The notes beneath the pieces are model-generated. The model made no database searches. It had not been told where the DNA came from and worked only from the letters and a program-made list of their open reading frames with translations. The position numbers and the translations under genes are program-made. From NCBI RefSeq assembly GCF_030546645.1, contig NZ_JAUOTO010000002.1:124001-188000 (forward strand): a stretch of DNA of 64,000 bases. The letters run 5' to 3'. This DNA comes from Flavitalea plasmicola (GTDB lineage Bacteria > Bacteroidota > Bacteroidia > Chitinophagales > Chitinophagaceae). Below are positions 36,313-45,540 of this stretch, piece by piece (the stretch's first letter is position 1; each line of letters starts with the position of its first letter).

Positions 36313-38151
36313 TCAATGTAATGCCTCTATGGCTCCCGCCAGGTAGACCAGGGGCGCATTCCAGTTGATGGCTATTTCATTGGAAGCATATGCCTTGTCA
36401 TCATCCAGGTAAGCCAATTCAGCCTCGGAGGAAGGATACGTCTGTCTGTCCTGCCGTCCGGGGTTGGGGCCGCCTGCCAACAAGCCGGGTATGGGGGGTG
36501 TGATGCCGTCCGCAACGGAGGGGCGGTGGTGCGGATGAAGGGGTGAACGGCTGCCCATCCCTGTTATAAAGCAATAGCCGGTGGCGTTGCGGCCCAGCAG
36601 GTAGTCCAGGTTGGCCGTGGCGTAATCGACGTACTTCCTTTCCTTTGTCAGGAGCCATGCATTGATGAGCAGGATGCCCTGGTTGGCGGCTACCGCGCTG
36701 CTGCCCCAGACAAAGTCACGGGTGGAGGTACCCATCACCGTGTGGAATGCATTGTTTTGGGCAAGGGCGACGTAATGGTCCGCCATCCGGAGAACACGTT
36801 GTCTCAGGCGGGCGATGGTATCCTGCGGAAGGGAGGCCGCATGGCGGAGAAGGCTATATTCACCCAGCATATGGACGTTGCTCCAGGTGGGCAGGGTGGC
36901 CGGGTCGTTGATCCTTTCGTACAAGACTTTCCTGTATCTCTCCTCCCCTGTCGTGACCGTCAGTTCGGCGGCTGCCCAGCACCATTCATCTCTCATGTCC
37001 TTGTCGCCATACGCGCCCGTGGTGACGGCCGGAGCATATAATTTATTCATCGCGGGCTGGTCGTAGATCCGGGAAGGATTGGCCAGCGCCCATTGCCAGG
37101 CTTTTTCCGCGGCATGAAGACAGCTGTCTGCCAGACCGGGCAGCTGGCGGTCATATTTCCGGAAGACGCGGGCTGCCTGTGCCGTGACGGCGGCGAGGTC
37201 CAGCGTGGCGGCCGTCCCTTTTTGCACCACATAGCGGGGCGTCTTTGTAACACCCGGCATGACCATGCTGTCGAATGCCGCGTTGGTACATTTATGATAT
37301 ACGCCTCCGTCATTGGGGTCCTGCATGGTCAGCATCCACCGGAGGTTGTACAGGCATTCGTTGAGCAGGTCGGGCACCCCATGCACCGGTGGTATATTGG
37401 TATGGAGCGTATCGAAGAGTGCGGAAAAATCCTCGTAGGCGGACAAGAGCGTGCCCATGGTGATGCCGGAATTGACGATGTATTTATTATAGTCGCCCGC
37501 ATCATACCAGCCTCCGGGTGACGAGATAACGGTACCCGCAGGCCGAAGATCCGAAGCCGCGGAAGGATGTATGAGCACCAGGGTATCCGGGTGGCCGGGA
37601 GGGCGGCTCCATACGCCGGCGTATGCCTTGTCCAGTGGCATGGCGGAGCGTTGGTAGTAAAAGCCTTTCAATGCTGCGCGGACAACCGGGGCTGCCATGT
37701 GGCGGCCGATGCGGAAAGTATATGAGCTTCCCAGGCCCGGGACAAGGATCCTGAAGGCGCCTTCTTTTGTGAAGGAGGAAAAATCAGCTGTCCGGCACCG
37801 TAAGGACGAATTGGCGCTGGCAGTTTCGGGCCCAAGGGGACCTGAATAGACGGTGTCGCCGGGGTGGAAGTCGGCGTTGTCGGGGTGGAAGTTGGCGTTG
37901 TGGCCCGGGTGTACGGCGTTGTCGCCGGAGTGGAAGTTGACGGTGTCGTCAGGCCGGGCCGCGACGATGTAGAATACGGCTGCCTGCGGCTGCCCGGTGA
38001 TGATGGCCAGTTTTGGAGCGTGGGGATAAAAACCCAGCTGGTTTAACAAAATGGGGGTCCCATCGGGAGTGCGGGTGAGCTGTTCTTCCGCATTCGTGCA
38101 GATGGCACACAAGCACAAGGCGATGATCAGGGAAGTCCATTTCGCAGGCAT
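36313..38151 (-). CDS. Glycoside hydrolase family 9 (endoglucanase/cellulase-like)
   Basis: A 612-aa secreted glycosidase: signal peptide, N-terminal cellulase Ig-like domain (ILLNQLGFYPHAPKLAII), then a GH9 (alpha/alpha)6 barrel. The catalytic base region reads GGWYDAGDYNKYIVNSG, and the C-terminal acid lies in ASNEIAINWNAPLVYL. RSPLHPHHRPS is also typical. A His/Asp/Asn-rich imperfect repeat (NFHPGD-like units) is inserted in the Ig-like domain at about 37855-37955. The ATG at 38151 is preferred to a TTG at 38175. Likely acts on beta-1,4-glucans; exact substrate unknown. Confidence 0.9.
   Translation of the reverse strand: MPAKWTSLIIALCLCAICTNAEEQLTRTPDGTPILLNQLGFYPHAPKLAIITGQPQAAVFYIVAARPDDTVNFHSGDNAVHPGHNANFHPDNADFHPGDTVYSGPLGPETASANSSLRCRTADFSSFTKEGAFRILVPGLGSSYTFRIGRHMAAPVVRAALKGFYYQRSAMPLDKAYAGVWSRPPGHPDTLVLIHPSAASDLRPAGTVISSPGGWYDAGDYNKYIVNSGITMGTLLSAYEDFSALFDTLHTNIPPVHGVPDLLNECLYNLRWMLTMQDPNDGGVYHKCTNAAFDSMVMPGVTKTPRYVVQKGTAATLDLAAVTAQAARVFRKYDRQLPGLADSCLHAAEKAWQWALANPSRIYDQPAMNKLYAPAVTTGAYGDKDMRDEWCWAAAELTVTTGEERYRKVLYERINDPATLPTWSNVHMLGEYSLLRHAASLPQDTIARLRQRVLRMADHYVALAQNNAFHTVMGTSTRDFVWGSSAVAANQGILLINAWLLTKERKYVDYATANLDYLLGRNATGYCFITGMGSRSPLHPHHRPSVADGITPPIPGLLAGGPNPGRQDRQTYPSSEAELAYLDDDKAYASNEIAINWNAPLVYLAGAIEALH
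37855..37955 (-). repeat. Coding repeat in the GH9 Ig-like domain
   Basis: Imperfect direct repeats built around GGGGTGGAAGT/GGCGTTGTC on the plus strand encode NFHSGDNAV, HPGHNA, NFHPDNA and DFHPGDTV on the minus strand. The stretch interrupts the expected beta-sandwich between AARPDD and YSGPLG and looks like a recent loop expansion. Confidence 0.7.
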
Positions 38152-38285
38152 AGTAAATTGTTTTACAGGCTGCAAGCTACATATAAAAATTTTTGCCCCC
38201 CTGGCTGCCGACGATTAATGAAAAAAAATCCGTATATTGTAATATCCACTAATTTAAAACGATTGTTCATCCCAAAACTTGATGT

Positions 38286-38720
38286 ATGAAAAAGGTAGCT
38301 GATATTCTTTCGCACAAAGGCAGCAGGATCACTTCTGTCAGTCCCGAGACCACTGTCCTGGATGCATTGCGGATCATGGCCGATCAGAATATTGGCTCGG
38401 TGTTAGTCCTGGAGGGCCGGCAGTACAAGGGGATCATGACGGAGCGTGACTATTCCAGGAAAGTGATCCTCAAAGGCAAGTCCTCCACGGACACCAGGGT
38501 GTCGGAGATCATGACCAACGATCTTCCGCATGTAAAGCCGCAAGATACGATTGAGTTCTGCATGCAGCTGTTGTCGGACAAAAATATCCGGTACCTGCCG
38601 GTGTTCGACAATGACGAACTTTGTGGCATCATCTCGATCAATGATGTGGTAAAAGAGACGATCCTCACGCAGGAGGAGACCATTTCCCATCTCAAGGATT
38701 ATCTGCATTCCGGGATATAG
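38286..38720 (+). CDS. CBS-domain pair protein
   Basis: A 144-aa stand-alone protein with two CBS motifs: VSPETTVLDALRIMADQNIG then VVLE-like GIMTERDYSRKVIL, and VKPQDTIEFCMQLLSDKNIR then GIISINDVVKETI. Such proteins bind adenine nucleotides and regulate partners. No partner is evident here. Confidence 0.9.
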   Translation: MKKVADILSHKGSRITSVSPETTVLDALRIMADQNIGSVLVLEGRQYKGIMTERDYSRKVILKGKSSTDTRVSEIMTNDLPHVKPQDTIEFCMQLLSDKNIRYLPVFDNDELCGIISINDVVKETILTQEETISHLKDYLHSGI

Positions 38721-38750
38721 ATCACGGGCTGTACAAGCGCAATGCTGCGC

Positions 38751-39179
38751 TTATAGTCTTTCCGGAAAGTAATTTTTCAGCACTTCCATTAACCGGTCGA
38801 TCCTGAGCGGTTTGTGCTCGAAGCCGTCTATTTCCGGGATTGTCCCGGCGCGCAGCTGATCGTCGGGGTTGAGGGAGGTCGTCAGCATGATCATGACGAT
38901 GCTGGCTTTTTGTGCTGGCGGCAGCTGGCGATACTTTTCCAGGAACTCCCAACCATCCATGGCCGGCATATTGATATCCAGGAAAATCAGTTCGGGGTGC
39001 GGGCAATGGGGGGCCTGTTCGTATTTGCCCTGGTGCATAAGGAAGTCCAGGGCTTCCTGTCCGCTCTGGACGGTCTGTACGGTGTGCGCGCAGTCTGCCT
39101 GCTCCAGGGTGATGCGGTTCAGGAAATTGGTAGGTTCGTCATCGTCGATGAGGAGGATACAGTTCAGCTTGTGTTGCAT
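38751..39179 (-). CDS. Response regulator, receiver domain only
   Basis: A 142-aa CheY-like protein without an output domain. The acidic pocket is ILLIDDDEPTNFLNR, the phosphate acceptor Asp is in LIFLDINMPAMDGWEFL, and the conserved Thr and Lys are in IVMIMLTTSLN and FEHKPLRIDRL. It resembles the Rcp1-type regulators that partner with histidine kinases, but no kinase gene adjoins. ATG 39179 is preferred over 39191. Confidence 0.88.
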   Translation of the reverse strand: MQHKLNCILLIDDDEPTNFLNRITLEQADCAHTVQTVQSGQEALDFLMHQGKYEQAPHCPHPELIFLDINMPAMDGWEFLEKYRQLPPAQKASIVMIMLTTSLNPDDQLRAGTIPEIDGFEHKPLRIDRLMEVLKNYFPERL

Positions 39180-39272
39180 GATGGCAGGCAATTAGTTATT
39201 TAAAGTTAGGGCAAAGCTTGCTGACCGACAAGATTCACGAACCATTAACCAAAGAATGGGCCGGAAAATGCG

Positions 39273-39280
39273 TAAATTTG
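39273..39280 (+). promoter_or_regulatory. Candidate -7 box for the TetR gene at 39302
   Basis: TAAATTTG matches TAnnTTTG 21 nt before the ATG. The -33 region has no TTG. Confidence 0.4.
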
Positions 39281-39301
39281 TGCTGTTAAAGTCGTCAACG
39301 C

Positions 39302-39904
39302 ATGGCCGAAATGCTTCAAAAGGATGAGATCGTAGTCAGGGATATCATTGACACTGCCAGAACCCTTTTCAAAAAGACCGGGTTTAAGAAGACGACCATG
39401 GGCGATATCGCCCGGAGTCTGGGCAAGGCCAAGAGTTCCCTGTATTACTATTATCCCAGCAAGGAAGACATTTTCGAAGCCGTCCTCCATGCAGAAATGG
39501 ACGAATTACTGGATCAGATCCATGAATCCATCGGGCAGGCTGCCACGTCGAAGGAAAAGCTGATCAACTATTGCCGGTGCCGCCTCCATAAGCTAAGCCA
39601 GCTATGCAATCTCAGCGATGCGCTGAAGAGCGAGATCGCGGACCTTCATTGTGTCATGACGGACCTGAAGAGCAGGTTTGACACGACGCATGTGGCATTG
39701 GTGAAAGGCATTCTGGAGGAAGGGGTCCGCAACGGGGAATTCAAGAAGCTCAATAACGACAACATCGAATTAGTGGCTTACCTGATGGTGAGCAGTTTCC
39801 GGGGACTGGCCATGCCGCTGATGCTTACAGGCGCGCAATGTCCCCGCATGGACCTGCAGATCGACTCCATCGTGGATATCATGGTCGAGGGGATAGGACG
39901 ATAG
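39302..39904 (+). CDS. TetR/AcrR family regulator
   Basis: A 200-aa regulator with an N-terminal helix-turn-helix (TTMGDIARSLGKAKSSLYYYY then PSKEDIFEAVL, about residues 31-62). The ligand domain is unassigned. It is convergent with the inositol-lipid operon and its last 26 nt overlap the 3' end of the PAP2 gene, so a link in regulation is possible but not shown. Confidence 0.88.
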   Translation: MAEMLQKDEIVVRDIIDTARTLFKKTGFKKTTMGDIARSLGKAKSSLYYYYPSKEDIFEAVLHAEMDELLDQIHESIGQAATSKEKLINYCRCRLHKLSQLCNLSDALKSEIADLHCVMTDLKSRFDTTHVALVKGILEEGVRNGEFKKLNNDNIELVAYLMVSSFRGLAMPLMLTGAQCPRMDLQIDSIVDIMVEGIGR

Positions 39905-40820
39905 CGCAACGGTCCACCCAACGGCGGAATCCGCCCATCTTCCCATAAAGATAATTGAACAGTACGATGCCGGTGCATCCGCAGGTGATGCCGGCCAATA
40001 CGTCCAGCACATAGTGGTGGCTGGAATAGACGGCGGCAAACCAGATCCCTGCCATGATGGAGCCGAAAAGGAGGTTGATCCATCCCTGTTTTGTACGAAT
40101 ACCGTAATACAGCACGATCAGGGGATAGCTGGCGTGCAGGGAAGGCATCGCAGCAAATACATTGGAGCTTTTGGCGTACAGGCCGGCAAAGACCGAAACA
40201 TGCAGGAGGCTGTCGAAGCGGCCCAGTCCCGCCGTATTGCCCGGAGTATGCGGATTGAACTGGAATCCGTATTGCTGCACATACCATGGCGGCGCGGCGG
40301 GATAAGCGTAATAAATGACGAAGCCCAGCAGGTTTACCAATAAGAAAGTGAGGGAGAATTTTAAAAAGGCTGTTTTGTCCTTATAGAAAAGATAGCCTGC
40401 AAAGGCCAGTGGGACAGGAATCCAGCAGAGATAGAAAATGCCGGTGAGCAGATCGAGCAAACTGTTGGTATGGGCGGCCCAATATTCGTTGGGCGTCTGC
40501 CCGTGGATGCCAAAGAGATTTTTTTCCGCAAGGTACAGGCTTTCAATATGCACGACATTGTACCTGTAGTTGGGGAAGGCCTTCATGGAGTCAAAGATGA
40601 TCCAGAACACGATGAAGACAGAAAAGCCCAGGATAAAACGGCGGGTGGGGCCAGAAAGATAAAATAAGGTATTGAACAGCAGCACGAGGAAGACCTGATC
40701 GGACTTATAGCCAATCAGCCAGGCTGCCAGCAGCAGGTAAGCGACCGAGATGGCGGTGACTTTCAGGACCATTTTATAAGTGAGAGGCGTCCTCGCAGGG
40801 GCGACGCTGGTTGAATCCAT
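39879..40820 (-). CDS. PAP2-family membrane protein, Aur1-like (putative inositol phosphorylceramide synthase)
   Basis: A 313-aa protein with about eight membrane segments. The PAP2 motifs are of the Aur1/PAP2_3 type: AAMPSLHASYPLIVLYYG (phosphate His) and YSSHHYVLDVLAGITCG (His and Asp). Aur1 moves phosphoinositol from phosphatidylinositol to ceramide. As the last gene of an operon that starts with inositol phosphate synthase and contains a phosphatidyltransferase, the same reaction is the best guess here; a plain lipid phosphatase is the alternative. A GTG at 40826 overlaps the upstream stop codon and could also be the start. Confidence 0.75.
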   Translation of the reverse strand: MDSTSVAPARTPLTYKMVLKVTAISVAYLLLAAWLIGYKSDQVFLVLLFNTLFYLSGPTRRFILGFSVFIVFWIIFDSMKAFPNYRYNVVHIESLYLAEKNLFGIHGQTPNEYWAAHTNSLLDLLTGIFYLCWIPVPLAFAGYLFYKDKTAFLKFSLTFLLVNLLGFVIYYAYPAAPPWYVQQYGFQFNPHTPGNTAGLGRFDSLLHVSVFAGLYAKSSNVFAAMPSLHASYPLIVLYYGIRTKQGWINLLFGSIMAGIWFAAVYSSHHYVLDVLAGITCGCTGIVLFNYLYGKMGGFRRWVDRCAIVLSPRP

Positions 40821-40825
40821 TTCCA

Positions 40826-42142
40826 CTAGATTTTTATACGTTGCATCATCTCTTTACCATTGTCCGGATCGATGCCTCTGAATTCGAGGTACTCGACATT
40901 CGGCGACCAGAAGCTGCCGCCCGGGTTGATCTTGATAAAGACCCTGTTCAGCAAGATTTGTTTGTTATCGATGGTGACATAGACGTGATGGAGGTTGTCC
41001 AGGGGTGACCTCCGCAGGTACATGGGTATCTTTTTATAGGATACGAAACGCAGCTCGTAATTGCCGTTGCCCAATGGCTGGGCTTTGATACCATAGGCAA
41101 AATGGCGCTGTATAAAGTTCAGCTCCTGCCGTTGTTTCTGCTCTGTGTAGCGGATCCAGAGCACATGGACGGGTTCGTCGGGATCGGGAACCCCATTCTT
41201 TTCGTTGAGCTCGCAGATGATGGTATTGATATTCGGCGTACGCTGCAGGTAGAATAGTGAATTGTTCCGATGAGGGGGGATGGGAAAGCTGTCCGGCGCG
41301 GCGTTGACGGGCGTAACGGTGACGCCGACCTTTTGTTTCTGTGCCAGGGCGGATGTAGCCAGGGTGGATGCCAGGATGAGCCAGAGGAAGATGCTGGCCT
41401 TTTTCACGGGGCTGGAGGGGGAACTGGCGGTACCGGTCTTTTGTTTTTCCTGTTCTTCCAGGGCTTTTTTGGCGTCGCGCAGGCGGCCGATGGCCGTTGC
41501 GTTGGCCAGGATAGCCATTACCGTTAGCGGGAGCGTGAAGATGGAAATGGTCTCGAACATGGGGAAGGAGGAATTGGGCCAATGGACCTTATAGTTCCCG
41601 CCCATCCACCTGGAGGCGATGCCGCAGGCCAGTGCGGAGACGCCGATGAGGATGACCCTTTCCGGGCGCTGCATCAATCCATCTTTGCATTCGATGCCTA
41701 ATCCTTCGGCGCGCGCCCTGGTGTAGCTGACCATGAGGCTGCCGATCATACCGATGAAGGCCACCAGGCTGCTGAGAAAATAGTGATGGGCCACCAGGTA
41801 GTAGCATATACCCAGGAACAGGATCAATTCGCTATAGCGGTCCAGTACGGAGTCATACAGGGCCCCGAAGCGGGAACTCATATTACCCAGGCGGGCCACC
41901 TGTCCGTCCAGCATATCGAACAGGCCTGCGAACAGGATGAGCGCTCCGGCCCAGCCCACGTAGGAAAGGTCGCCGCGATTGCCTTTCTCTGCTCCTTCTA
42001 TAAAGATGATGGAAACCCCGATGTTCAGCACCAGTCCGATGGTCGTCACCATGTTGGGGGTAAGACCCGCCCGGATCAGCAACCGGACGAATGGATTGAT
42101 GACCTTGTATATTCCTTGTTGTAGTTGATTGCGAATGCTCAT
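40826..42142 (-). CDS. CDP-alcohol phosphatidyltransferase fused to a DUF4833 domain
   Basis: A 438-aa fusion. Residues 1-230 form a membrane phosphatidyltransferase with the complete DG..AR........G...D...D motif in MLDGQVARLGNMSSRFG and ALYDSVLDRYSE. A charged linker follows (LEEQEKQKTG), then a second membrane or signal-like segment (about 248-267) and a C-terminal region (NNSLFYLQRTPNINTIICEL ... PMYLRRSPLDNLHHVYV) that I assign to DUF4833. In this operon the enzyme probably makes phosphatidylinositol phosphate from CDP-diacylglycerol and inositol phosphate. The DUF4833 part would face the periplasm. Confidence 0.82.
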   Translation of the reverse strand: MSIRNQLQQGIYKVINPFVRLLIRAGLTPNMVTTIGLVLNIGVSIIFIEGAEKGNRGDLSYVGWAGALILFAGLFDMLDGQVARLGNMSSRFGALYDSVLDRYSELILFLGICYYLVAHHYFLSSLVAFIGMIGSLMVSYTRARAEGLGIECKDGLMQRPERVILIGVSALACGIASRWMGGNYKVHWPNSSFPMFETISIFTLPLTVMAILANATAIGRLRDAKKALEEQEKQKTGTASSPSSPVKKASIFLWLILASTLATSALAQKQKVGVTVTPVNAAPDSFPIPPHRNNSLFYLQRTPNINTIICELNEKNGVPDPDEPVHVLWIRYTEQKQRQELNFIQRHFAYGIKAQPLGNGNYELRFVSYKKIPMYLRRSPLDNLHHVYVTIDNKQILLNRVFIKINPGGSFWSPNVEYLEFRGIDPDNGKEMMQRIKI

Positions 42143-42151
42143 GTCCTCAGA

Positions 42152-44692
42152 TCAAAAGTCAAATTTAGCCCTGGCCCGGATGCCCCAGGTAGGGATCTCC
42201 GGATGTTCCAGGTAGGTGAAACGTTTGATAAAATCTATTCTCACCAGCTTGAAAATATTAGCGATGGCAAAACCAGCCTCCAAATAAGGCCGGTGGTCGA
42301 GGGTAAAGGTCTCTCCTATCCCATTTGTCAGGGGGAACTGCACGAGCTCCGGGTGTTTTGTCGGATCGTTCTCATTCCTCATCCCTCCATATACCAGCTT
42401 GGCCTCGATGACCTCTCTCCATTTCAGCTTTTTCAACAGGGGGATCTTATTGAAGAAAAACCCATTGAAATAGTGGTCGATATATACGGCGGCAGAGTGA
42501 TCTGTGATAAACTCCATGAAGTTCATCAGGTTGAAGCTCTGCAGCTGATAGGCAAAGGTTTGGTTGGCGTGCTGGATATTCAGCAGCGGCCAGGGAATCT
42601 TACCCAGCGTATAATTTCCATCGATGGTAATATCCGTGTATCCCAGATAGGAGAGATAAAACCGCTTGAAAAACTCCGCTCCGAAATTATGATAGTTGTA
42701 CTCTCCGCCAAACAATCCCTTCACCCCTGTCGAATACCTGAGTGTAAATATCGGATATTTATTAAAAATAGGCACTCTGTACAGCTTGCCTATATAAAAC
42801 TGTTCGTGGGGCGCCCAGCGGAATTCGGTGGATAATTCGCTGGTGGTGATCGTCTGCAGGGTATCCGCTCCCCCGCTTTTTACATAGGAGATGGTGCCTG
42901 CGGGCGTTTGCTTCCACCATTTTAGTCCAAATGCATAGGAGAAATGATCTCCGAACTCATGCTTGTAGTCCAGCCGGAAGATATTGTTATAAAGCCATTT
43001 GTCGTTGTTACCCCGTTTGAATGACAGCAGGAAGTTGTCTTCCTGTACGAACTGGAGCTCCTGTCCGGGGATCTTCGTATCCTTCTGGTAGCTGGCCCGG
43101 ATATAATTCTGGGGGAAGCCGTAGATACTTTTATTGTTGAGGGAATAGGTGCCGCTGATGAAATACTTCCACTTCTGGTCCTTGAAACCATAGGCGGCAT
43201 AGGCTTCGGAGTAATATCGTGTGCTGAGCTTGGTGGTGGTCCTGCCTCCGAAGCGGAGACGGAAGCCTTCCACGGGGTTGAAGCTGTAGAAAGTGCTGGC
43301 GGGGCCTATTTCGAAGATCCCGGCCTGTTTGTAGCCGGCGAGCAGCAGGGTGCCCCAGTCCATCAGGCGGCGGAAGGATTTCATGTGCTGGAGGCTATCG
43401 ATGTTGGCGTAAACCTTTGATTCCGCCTTTGTCAGGGTGTCATGGCGGTAGGCGACCCAAAAGCTGTCCCGCTGGGTTTCCGCGCTGTCAAGGACCACTT
43501 CTGCAGGGCCCCGGAAAACGCTGTCGTCCACGGGGACATTGGTCTTAAAGTCCTTGAACGAGACCGTTCGTTCCCCGAATAGCCCTGTCCCCGACTTATT
43601 GATACCGAAGTCGCCCAGGACATCGCTTTTCTGGAGCAGATATCGACCGTCGGGCATCCGCTGGAAGTCCTGGTCGATCTTCATCTCCCGGACGAAGTTG
43701 AAGTTGATGCTTTTGCTCACCAGGAGGCGCAGCTTCTGGATCGCATAATTCCCGTCGAGCGTGATCCACATGGTACCCCTGAAAAGCAGGTCGTTGGGGT
43801 TCCTGGGGCGGAAGGACAGCCGCACCAGCTTCTGGGTATCCACCGTCACTGTATCGTCGATGAAATACATGTAGAAAGTGGGCCCCATATCCGCGATGGG
43901 GCTGAGAAAGAGGTTGGTAAAGACGGAAATATTATTATCGTATACGTTGAAATCCTGGTATAAGCGATTGAGGTACATGCTGATGCCCTGCATGTCCACA
44001 AATTCGCCGAAGTCTACCTTTCTTTTGCCTTTTACGACCGTCTTGGTCTTCTCGGGATTCTTCCGGTAATAAACATCCGACAGCGCTTCCTCCAGGTATA
44101 CGGGAGAAAGGACGCGGCCTTCCAGCTTGGTGGTATCCCCGTTCTCCACCAGGAAGTGGTAGGGTTTCAGCAATTTGTTCTTGCCCAGCTTCGTCTCGTT
44201 GGCCTTGTTGACGGAGACCTGCAGCTTCTCGTATTTCTCATAGGTGGCATAGTTGTAAGATTCCATCCTGTTGGCATTCTTATGGTCGATGACCTGGCGG
44301 ATCAGCTCGACAGCGGGATTGCCTTTGTTGCGGTATTTCTGCTTCTTGTTCCTCACCGTGGCCTTGCCCAGCTCCTTGAACTGCCGGGTGAGCGTCAGCT
44401 GGATATCCAGGGTGGGCAATGAGTCCAGGTGGATGGTGTAGGGGTCGTAGCCTACAATGGTGACGACGATGTCGATGGGGAATTTTTCCGCGGGGAGGCG
44501 GAACCTGCCGTCGGCATTGGTCCGGGCGCCGCCATGCTGGCCTCTGATCGATACGCTGGCATTGGATAATGGGGTGCTGGTAGCGGCGTCCCTGACATAT
44601 CCTGTCACGGTCTGCGCCATGCTGTTGAGAGTGAATGCTAATGCCAATATCGTTGCGATACCGGCGGTCATAATGCTTGTCTTAAGGTTCAT
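42152..44692 (-). CDS. DUF5686 outer-membrane protein with carboxypeptidase-like regulatory domain
   Basis: An 846-aa protein: signal peptide (to about residue 27), a CarboxypepD_reg beta-sandwich (VTGYVRDAATSTPLSNASV, GRFRLP), then the DUF5686 region (NPAVELIRQVIDHKNANRM, YNYATYEKYEKLQVSVNK) and a predicted C-terminal beta-barrel ending IRARAKFDF with a terminal Phe. It is expected in the outer membrane. It lies 9 nt before the phosphatidyltransferase start within the inositol-lipid operon, which suggests a role in placing or moving the lipid, or just shared expression. Confidence 0.85.
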   Translation of the reverse strand: MNLKTSIMTAGIATILALAFTLNSMAQTVTGYVRDAATSTPLSNASVSIRGQHGGARTNADGRFRLPAEKFPIDIVVTIVGYDPYTIHLDSLPTLDIQLTLTRQFKELGKATVRNKKQKYRNKGNPAVELIRQVIDHKNANRMESYNYATYEKYEKLQVSVNKANETKLGKNKLLKPYHFLVENGDTTKLEGRVLSPVYLEEALSDVYYRKNPEKTKTVVKGKRKVDFGEFVDMQGISMYLNRLYQDFNVYDNNISVFTNLFLSPIADMGPTFYMYFIDDTVTVDTQKLVRLSFRPRNPNDLLFRGTMWITLDGNYAIQKLRLLVSKSINFNFVREMKIDQDFQRMPDGRYLLQKSDVLGDFGINKSGTGLFGERTVSFKDFKTNVPVDDSVFRGPAEVVLDSAETQRDSFWVAYRHDTLTKAESKVYANIDSLQHMKSFRRLMDWGTLLLAGYKQAGIFEIGPASTFYSFNPVEGFRLRFGGRTTTKLSTRYYSEAYAAYGFKDQKWKYFISGTYSLNNKSIYGFPQNYIRASYQKDTKIPGQELQFVQEDNFLLSFKRGNNDKWLYNNIFRLDYKHEFGDHFSYAFGLKWWKQTPAGTISYVKSGGADTLQTITTSELSTEFRWAPHEQFYIGKLYRVPIFNKYPIFTLRYSTGVKGLFGGEYNYHNFGAEFFKRFYLSYLGYTDITIDGNYTLGKIPWPLLNIQHANQTFAYQLQSFNLMNFMEFITDHSAAVYIDHYFNGFFFNKIPLLKKLKWREVIEAKLVYGGMRNENDPTKHPELVQFPLTNGIGETFTLDHRPYLEAGFAIANIFKLVRIDFIKRFTYLEHPEIPTWGIRARAKFDF

Positions 44693-44707
44693 CCTGTCTT
44701 ATTAGTC

Positions 44708-45088
44708 TTATTTAAATACATATCTTTTCTGCAATACGTAATTGTAAAATACAGCCACTGCTATTGAAACTATGATCTTGGCAAGCAAATAATTCATCGT
44801 TGTGAAATGGGTCAGCAGGTAAAAACCGGATACGTTGAGGACCAGGTTGCCTATCCAGACCAGCATATAACGGGTGAGCTGGGCGGTCCATTTGCTCTCC
44901 TGCGCGCTGAAGACCCAGTTCCGGCTGATCGAAAAATGTGTCACTCCTCCGCAAATGCTTCCCGTGGCGCTGCCTGCGACTTTGGGGACCCCAAGGCCCT
45001 GCACCAGGGCATAGGTAACCAGGAAATCGACCCCTGTAGCCAGCAGCGAAACCAACTGCGCCTTTGAGAAAGTTATCATCCTCTTCAT
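44708..45088 (-). CDS. GtrA family membrane protein
   Basis: A 126-aa protein with four membrane helices and GtrA features: FLVTYALVQGLGVPKVAGSA, GGVTHFSISRNWVFSA, and a terminal YVLQKRYVFK. GtrA-like proteins are linked to moving polyprenyl- or lipid-linked sugars across the membrane. Its ATG overlaps the PgpA stop codon (ATGA). In this operon it may help translocate a lipid headgroup precursor; inference only. Confidence 0.87.
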   Translation of the reverse strand: MKRMITFSKAQLVSLLATGVDFLVTYALVQGLGVPKVAGSATGSICGGVTHFSISRNWVFSAQESKWTAQLTRYMLVWIGNLVLNVSGFYLLTHFTTMNYLLAKIIVSIAVAVFYNYVLQKRYVFK

Positions 45089-45540
45089 ATCTTCGTCAGC
45101 ACAATTAGTTGTAATACAATATTGGAGTAAATTCCCGCCAGCACGTCGTCCATCATAACACCCCAGCCGCCATTTAGTTTTTCCATTCTTCGGATATATA
45201 ATGGCTTAGCAATGTCAAAAAACCGGAAAAGCGCCAGGCCCACCAGCACATAGTGCCATCTAACAGGGATCAGCAGCAGGGTGATACACATACCTGCCAC
45301 TTCATCTATGACAACTTTGGAGCTGTCCTTCCCCCATTCTTCCTCCACTTTATTTGCGCTCCAGATACCCAGGGTAAGGATGGCCAATGTCACGGTGACT
45401 TCTATAAAAACAGACTCATTTCCACCCGCCCCGGCAACATACCAGACTATACAGCAGGCGACGGCAGCCACTGTGCCGCCTCCTTTTGGTGTATAACCTA
45501 TTCCAAGACAAGTAGAAATGAGTCGATGGAATCGTCCCAT
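45085..45540 (-). CDS. pgpA: PgpA-type phosphatase (phosphatidylglycerophosphatase A / PIP phosphatase)
   Basis: A 151-aa membrane phosphatase. PgpA motifs are TCLGIGYTPKGGGTVAAV at the N-terminus, SKVVIDEVAGMCITLL and LALFRFFDIAKPLYI followed by GGWGVMMDDVLAGI. Family members dephosphorylate phosphatidylglycerol phosphate. Between MIPS and a phosphatidyltransferase gene the more likely substrate is phosphatidylinositol phosphate. Start and stop codons overlap those of both neighbours. Confidence 0.88.
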   Translation of the reverse strand: MGRFHRLISTCLGIGYTPKGGGTVAAVACCIVWYVAGAGGNESVFIEVTVTLAILTLGIWSANKVEEEWGKDSSKVVIDEVAGMCITLLLIPVRWHYVLVGLALFRFFDIAKPLYIRRMEKLNGGWGVMMDDVLAGIYSNIVLQLIVLTKI

